This document shows positions 6,204 to 9,746 of a stretch of 9,746 nucleotides of DNA, piece by piece. The notes beneath the pieces were generated by a model. That model was not told where the DNA came from. It saw nothing but the letters and a program-made list of their open reading frames with translations, and searched no databases. Origin of the DNA: CAZXBB01 sp964638815 (GTDB lineage: Bacteria; Planctomycetota; Phycisphaerae; Phycisphaerales; SM1A02); contig CAZXBB010000153.1 of assembly GCA_964638815.1 (NCBI GenBank), forward strand, positions 1-9,746, given 5' to 3'. Position 1 is the stretch's first letter. Each line of letters opens with the position of its first letter. A program made the translations under genes and the position numbers.

Positions 6204-6899
6204 CTACGTCCGGCGGGTTTCGATGATCGTTTCGAGAACGGTGCGGACCTGAGTCTCGAGGGCACTCAGATCGCCGTCGTTCCGTATGACATAATCGGCT
6301 CCCGATCGCTTCACGTCAAGGGGAAGCTGGGAATCTTCTCGCCTTCGGGCCTCGCGCTCAGTCCACCCGCGATCGGTCCGCACCCGGCGGATCCGCTCGT
6401 CGCGGCCCGCCTCGACGAAGATGACCGCGTCGCATTCCTCGTTGACGCCGGCCTCGAACAGCAGCGGCGCGTCGATTACGAAGGCCGGCGCATCGGGCGA
6501 CGCCGCGGCGAACAGGTCGCGTCTGCGCGCTTCGATCCACGGGTGCGTCAGCTTCTCGAGGCGATCGCGCTCGGCCCGGTCGCTGAACACGATCTCGGCC
6601 ACGCGCTGCCGATCGATCGCGCCGTCGCCGTCGAGCATCGAGGGCCCCCACCACACGACAAGCGTGTCCCGAATCTCCGGGTCCCGCAGCGCCGCGCGAC
6701 CCTCGCGATCCGAGCGCGAGACGACGCACCCGAGCCGCTCGAGGATGTCGGCGACGGTGGACTTGCCCGAGCCGATGCCGCCGGCGAGGCCGATGACGGG
6801 TGGGGTCATACCGGGTGGGGTCATGGCGGATGGGGTCATGCCGGATGGGGTCATACCGGATGGGGTCATACCGGATGGCGTCATGCCGGGTGGGGTCAT
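6204..6899 (-). CDS. coaE: Dephospho-CoA kinase
   Basis: Catalyses the last step of coenzyme A synthesis, ATP-dependent phosphorylation of dephospho-CoA, in the cytoplasm. The conserved core begins PVIGLAGGIGSGKST, with the P-loop at G40-S47 of the long form. It continues with the acidic SD after the first helix, THPWIE, the PLLFEAG lid-side motif and REDSQLP. The start is ambiguous: seven in-frame ATGs lie at 15-nt steps from 6899 to 6809. From 6809 the protein is 201 residues, typical of the family. From 6899 it is 231 residues with an added (MTPSG)n tail. The outer start is given because it is only 23 nt after the cysS stop and overlaps, as ATGA, the stop of a five-codon micro-ORF. No start has a Shine-Dalgarno, so coupling to cysS is likely. 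The next gene on the same strand is rho. Confidence 0.93.
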   Translation of the reverse strand: MTPPGMTPSGMTPSGMTPSGMTPSAMTPPGMTPPVIGLAGGIGSGKSTVADILERLGCVVSRSDREGRAALRDPEIRDTLVVWWGPSMLDGDGAIDRQRVAEIVFSDRAERDRLEKLTHPWIEARRRDLFAAASPDAPAFVIDAPLLFEAGVNEECDAVIFVEAGRDERIRRVRTDRGWTEREARRREDSQLPLDVKRSGADYVIRNDGDLSALETQVRTVLETIIETRRT

Positions 6900-6913
6900 G
6901 CCGGAGGGTTCAT
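6798..6913 (-). repeat. 15-bp tandem repeat with an ATG in every unit, at the coaE start
   Basis: Minus-strand unit ATGACCCCATCCGGT. ATGs lie at 6899, 6884, 6869, 6854, 6839, 6824 and 6809, all in frame with coaE and encoding MTP(P/S)(G/A). The outermost copy (ATG 6913) has lost one base (14-nt step). It therefore reads as a five-codon ORF, MNPPA, whose TGA overlaps ATG 6899. Confidence 0.9.
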
Positions 6914-6922
6914 GGCGGTGAC

Positions 6923-8485
6923 TCAGTCACTGATCACCCGCTCCCACGTCGTCCCTTCCGGTCCGTCCTTGATCGCAACCCCCATCTCGAGGAGCTCGTC
7001 ACGCAGGCGATCGGCCTTCTGCCAGTCCTTCCCGGCGCGGGCGTTCAGGCGATCGGCGATCTTCGATTCGATCGCGGCGACGTCAACGTCCTCCCCGGCC
7101 GCCGCCTCCGACTCGAGCGTGAGGACGCCGAGCACCGAGTCCATGGTCCTGAGCGCGAGGAGCTCGTCCGTATAGTCGGGGTTGCCCGCGCGGCCCTCCG
7201 TGGGCGTCGTCTCGACGTTGTACCGTCCCGCGGCCTCGTTGAGGACGCCGATGGCGCCGGCCACGTTGAGATCGTTCGCGAGCGCCTGCGTGAACGGCTC
7301 GAGGGCCAGGCACAGCGGTCCCTGCTCCGCGGTCGGGCGAGGCCGGTACTGGTGCTCGTCGAGCCACGATTCCAGACGCTTCCAACGGAGGATCTGCCGC
7401 TGCGAGTCCCGCAATCCCTGGAAGGTGAAGTTCGCGTTGATCCGGTAGTGCGTCCTGATCAGCTCTAAACGCACCGCCGCGGGCGACGCGCCGCGCGCGA
7501 CCATGTCGCGCAGCGTGTAGAAGTTGCCCGCGCTCTTCGACATCTTCCGGCCCTCGACCATGAGGTGGCGCGTGTGGAACCAGTACCGCGCGAAATGGGA
7601 CGCGCCGCTCACGCCGCGCGTCTGCGCGATCTCGCACTCGTGGTGCGGGAAGATGTTGTCCTCGCCGCCGGTGTGAATGTCGATGACGCCGTTGGTCTCC
7701 TGCCCCAGAAGCTGCATCGCCATCACCGAGCACTCGAGGTGCCAGCCCGGGTAGCCCTCGCCCCAGGGGCTGTCCCACTTCATGACGTGCGTCGAATCGG
7801 GCTTCCAGAGCATGAAGTCCGCGGCGTGCCGCTTCAGGCTCTGCGTCTCGGCGTTGACGCGGCCGCCCTCGCCTGAGCGGATCCTGTCCGGCGTGTTGCC
7901 GGAGAGCTCCCCGTAGTCGGGGAACGACTGCACGTCGAAGTACACGACGCCGTCCTTGCCGACGTATGCGTGCCCGCCCGCGATCAGCGACTCGACGAGC
8001 TCGATCATCGGTTTGATGTACTGCGTCGGCCGCGGCATCACTTCCGGGTGCCGCGCGGCGTCGTCGACGATGCGGAGACCGAGCCGCTTCGCATCCTCGA
8101 GGAACGCCGACACGTAGAAGTCGGCGATCGCGTAGGGGTCGCCGGGATCGATCTCGACGCCGCGCGGCAGCGTGCCCGATTTCTTCGCCTCGCGCAGACG
8201 CCGCGCCGCCGCGTCCATCTTGTCCTCGCCCCCGCCGTCGGCGACCTCGTCGTCGGTCATGTGACCGACGTCGGTCATGTTCATCACCTGCCGCACGTCG
8301 TATCCGAGCAGCTCGAGCGTGCGGCGCAGGACGTCCACGGTGAGGAACGTCCGGAAGTTGCCGATGTGCGCGAAGTCGTACACGGTCGGACCGCACGCGT
8401 AGAACGTGACCTTCTTCCCGCCCGGGTCGAGCGGAACGAAGACATCCTCCTTCTTCGTGAGCGTGTTGTGCAGGCGCAGATCCAC
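6923..8485 (-). CDS. cysS: Cysteinyl-tRNA synthetase
   Basis: Class I synthetase charging tRNA-Cys. From GTG 8485 it has 520 residues (E. coli 461). HIGH motif is HIGN (40-43) and KMSKS is at 314-318. The zinc ligands expected from E. coli are all present: C31, C252 (in WHLEC), H281 and E285 (in FPHHECE). Relative to E. coli there is extra sequence around residues 75-118 (VADGGGEDKMD onward), between the first half of the Rossmann fold and the rest. The frame is open to another GTG at 8521, but family N-termini align from (V/M)DLRLHNTL, and the longer start would run into the divergent gene. GTG 8485 has no Shine-Dalgarno, but TATCAT lies seven bases upstream, which suits a leaderless mRNA. 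coaE follows 23 nt later. Confidence 0.96.
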   Translation of the reverse strand: MDLRLHNTLTKKEDVFVPLDPGGKKVTFYACGPTVYDFAHIGNFRTFLTVDVLRRTLELLGYDVRQVMNMTDVGHMTDDEVADGGGEDKMDAAARRLREAKKSGTLPRGVEIDPGDPYAIADFYVSAFLEDAKRLGLRIVDDAARHPEVMPRPTQYIKPMIELVESLIAGGHAYVGKDGVVYFDVQSFPDYGELSGNTPDRIRSGEGGRVNAETQSLKRHAADFMLWKPDSTHVMKWDSPWGEGYPGWHLECSVMAMQLLGQETNGVIDIHTGGEDNIFPHHECEIAQTRGVSGASHFARYWFHTRHLMVEGRKMSKSAGNFYTLRDMVARGASPAAVRLELIRTHYRINANFTFQGLRDSQRQILRWKRLESWLDEHQYRPRPTAEQGPLCLALEPFTQALANDLNVAGAIGVLNEAAGRYNVETTPTEGRAGNPDYTDELLALRTMDSVLGVLTLESEAAAGEDVDVAAIESKIADRLNARAGKDWQKADRLRDELLEMGVAIKDGPEGTTWERVISD

Positions 8486-8492
8486 GGGCGGG

Positions 8493-8498
8493 ATGATA
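8493..8498 (-). promoter_or_regulatory. Candidate -10 box for leaderless cysS transcription
   Basis: TATCAT on the minus strand (5 of 6 to TATAAT) ends seven bases before GTG 8485, so transcription would start at or next to the start codon. No good -35 is seen 16-18 bp upstream. On the other strand the overlapping GATGAT (8492-8497, 4 of 6) lies 11 bases before the divergent ATG, so one element might serve both directions. Confidence 0.35.
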
Positions 8499-8508
8499 CC
8501 GTACGGGA

Positions 8509-9474
8509 ATGCCCTCCGCACACGACTACACCGACGCCTTCCGCGGCACGCGCGCGCTTGTGACGGGCGGGGCGGGCTTCATCGGGTCGCACCTCTGCGC
8601 GCGGCTCGTCGGGCTCGGGGCCGAGGTGCGCGTCATCGACGACCTGTCAACGGGCAACGCGGCGAATCTCGACGGGCTCGACGTCGATCTGCGCGAGGCG
8701 TCGATCCTCGATCGCGACGTCGTGCGCGACGCGATGCGCGACTGCCGGTTCGTCTTCCACGAGGCCGCGATGGTCTCGGTGCCGCTGAGCGTCGAGCAAC
8801 CGCGGGAGTGCGCCCGGGTCAACATCGTGGGTACGCACGAGATCCTCGAGGCGGCGCGCGACGCCGGCGTGCACCGGCTCGTGTTCGCCTCCTCGGCCGC
8901 CGTGTACGGCGGCGAGCCGAGCCTGCCCAGCCGCGAGAGCGACACCGTGGACTGCCGATCGCCGTACGCGGCGAGCAAGGCCGCGGGCGAGGCGCTCGCG
9001 TCGGCTTTCGGCTGCTGCTACGAGCTCTCGACGGTCAGCCTCCGGTACTTCAACATCTTCGGTCCGCGTCAGGATCCCGGATCCGCGTACGCGGCGGCCA
9101 TCGCGGCGTTTCACGCGGCGCTGTCGGAGCGGAGACGCGCGACGGTGTTCGGCGACGGCGGGCAGACGCGCGACTTCACGCCGATCGAAAACGTGGTCCA
9201 CGCCAACCTGCTCGCGGCGACCAGCCCGCGGGATCTCACGGGGCAGGCCCTCAACGTCGGCACCGGCGTCCGGATCTCGCTCCTCGACGTGCTCCGTCAC
9301 CTCGGCGAGCTGCTCGACGCGGACGCCCAGCCGGCGTTCGCGGACGAACGCGCCGGCGACGTGCGTCACTCGGGAGCGGATATCGCGCGCGCGCGAACGC
9401 TGCTCGGGTACGAGCCGATCGTCGATTTCAGGACCGGGCTCGCACGGCTCGTGGGGGCCGAACGCGGCGCGTAA
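8509..9474 (+). CDS. NAD-dependent epimerase/dehydratase (UDP-sugar 4-epimerase-like extended SDR)
   Basis: A 321-residue extended short-chain dehydrogenase/reductase acting on nucleotide sugars in surface-polysaccharide synthesis. The Rossmann fingerprint is TGGAGFIGS (19-27), followed by DDLSTG (44-49). The catalytic set is Ser in FASSAAVYG (S128/S129) plus Y153 and K157 in YAASK. The segment RYFNIFGPRQDP (179-190), then GDGGQTRDFTPIENVVHANLLAA, resembles the UDP-GlcNAc/UDP-Glc 4-epimerases of the WbpP/GalE group. Substrate cannot be set from sequence alone, so no symbol is given. Start ATG 8509 has only GGGA close upstream. It diverges from cysS with 23 bp between start codons and has no same-strand partner in the window. 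The stop is TAA at 9472-9474. Confidence 0.92.
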   Translation: MPSAHDYTDAFRGTRALVTGGAGFIGSHLCARLVGLGAEVRVIDDLSTGNAANLDGLDVDLREASILDRDVVRDAMRDCRFVFHEAAMVSVPLSVEQPRECARVNIVGTHEILEAARDAGVHRLVFASSAAVYGGEPSLPSRESDTVDCRSPYAASKAAGEALASAFGCCYELSTVSLRYFNIFGPRQDPGSAYAAAIAAFHAALSERRRATVFGDGGQTRDFTPIENVVHANLLAATSPRDLTGQALNVGTGVRISLLDVLRHLGELLDADAQPAFADERAGDVRHSGADIARARTLLGYEPIVDFRTGLARLVGAERGA

Positions 9475-9485
9475 GGCCGAGACCC

Positions 9486-9507
9486 GGAACCTTCATACAT
9501 AAGTTCC
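9486..9507 (+). other. Small stem-loop after the epimerase stop
   Basis: ggaa-c-ctt (9486-9493) pairs with aag-ttcc (9501-9507) around catacat, 7 bp with one bulge. It lies 11 nt past the stop. It lacks a T-run, so any terminator function is doubtful. Confidence 0.3.
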
Positions 9508-9520
9508 ATCGACGCGAAGC

Positions 9521-9746
9521 GGGGCACACCGGAGACCGGCCGTGTCACGACAACGTGTGCCCCGGTCCTTGGCTCGGCAAGGGCCGGGTGGGGTCCGCGC
9601 GTCGTTCCGTGCCCGTTGTTGCATTCGTGCCCCACCCGGCCCTGTCTGAGCACAGGACCGGGGCACACCGGAGGCCGGCCGTGTCACGACAACGTGTGCC
9701 CCGGTCCTTGGCTCGGCAAGGGCCGGGTGGTGTCCGCGCGTCGTTC
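9521..9746. repeat. Palindromic tandem repeat cluster, 139-bp period, cut by the window edge
   Basis: An 87-bp segment at 9521-9607 recurs at 9660-9746 with two differences (9535 a/g and 9592 g/t). Within the period, 9555-9593 and 9630-9668 are inverted copies of a 39-bp element (34 of 39 identical), with perfect outer 15-bp (gtgtgccccggtcct) and inner 13-bp (gggccgggtgggg) arms around 36 nt. A second inverted pair, ggggcacac/gtgtgcccc, sits at 9521-9529/9555-9563. The region has no coding signal. The array looks like a REP/MITE-type chromosomal repeat and continues past the window. Confidence 0.85.

Noticed and set aside
6204..6922. coaE starting at ATG 6913
   Set aside because: That ATG is out of frame with the kinase core and stops after five codons.
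8485..8521. Longer cysS start at GTG 8521
   Set aside because: It would overlap the divergent epimerase start by 13 bp and add 12 residues not seen at CysRS N-termini. GTG 8485 aligns with the family start.
9521..9746. CRISPR array or tRNA cluster at the right edge
   Set aside because: Repeats are 87 bp with a 52-bp spacer that itself pairs with the repeat. That is not CRISPR geometry, and no cloverleaf forms.

Overview
The window is GC-rich bacterial chromosome, most likely from Planctomycetota and perhaps the class Phycisphaerae. The clues are a lone pseudopilin of the type abundant in planctomycetes (FTLTELL N-terminus and a degenerate form of the C-terminal H-X9-DG element), the gene order, and the style of the CysRS and Rho sequences. 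This placement is inference from sequence style; no database was consulted.

Layout. Positions 1-2687 hold a translation and transcription cluster read on the minus strand: tRNA-Thr(GGT), tuf, rpmG, tRNA-Trp(CCA), secE, then the 5' part of a gene in the nusG position, cut by the window edge. This is the widely conserved thrT-tuf-(rpmG)-trpT-secE-nusG order. The edge gene is unusual: its first ~105 codons are mostly tandem 5-residue and 4-residue charged repeats. Positions 2688-2953 carry a good intrinsic terminator for the next gene and a weak promoter candidate for the tRNA-Thr/tuf unit. Positions 2954-3874 encode the pseudopilin (minus). Positions 3875-4405 hold GC-rich spacer and the decayed 3' end of an endonuclease/exonuclease/phosphatase-family gene (plus strand) with an in-frame TGA where the family has Trp.

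Positions 4425-8485 are a minus-strand cluster: cysS, coaE (23 nt apart), then, after a 345-nt structured spacer, rho. The spacer carries eight 10-11-nt tandem units that would place YC dinucleotides at Rho-like spacing in the rho mRNA leader, suggesting an autoregulatory rut site. The 5' end of coaE is an array of 15-bp repeats, each with an ATG. cysS is divergent from a plus-strand extended-SDR sugar-nucleotide epimerase (8509-9474) with only 23 bp between the likely start codons. The window ends (9521-9746) in a palindromic tandem repeat cluster with a 139-bp period that runs off the edge.

Functionally the window is mostly housekeeping: elongation factor, ribosomal protein, Sec translocase, termination factors, Cys-tRNA synthesis and CoA synthesis. 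The more unusual content is in repeats and leaders rather than in new gene families: the repeat-built N-terminus, the repeat-built coaE start, the periodic rho leader and the terminal palindromic repeats.
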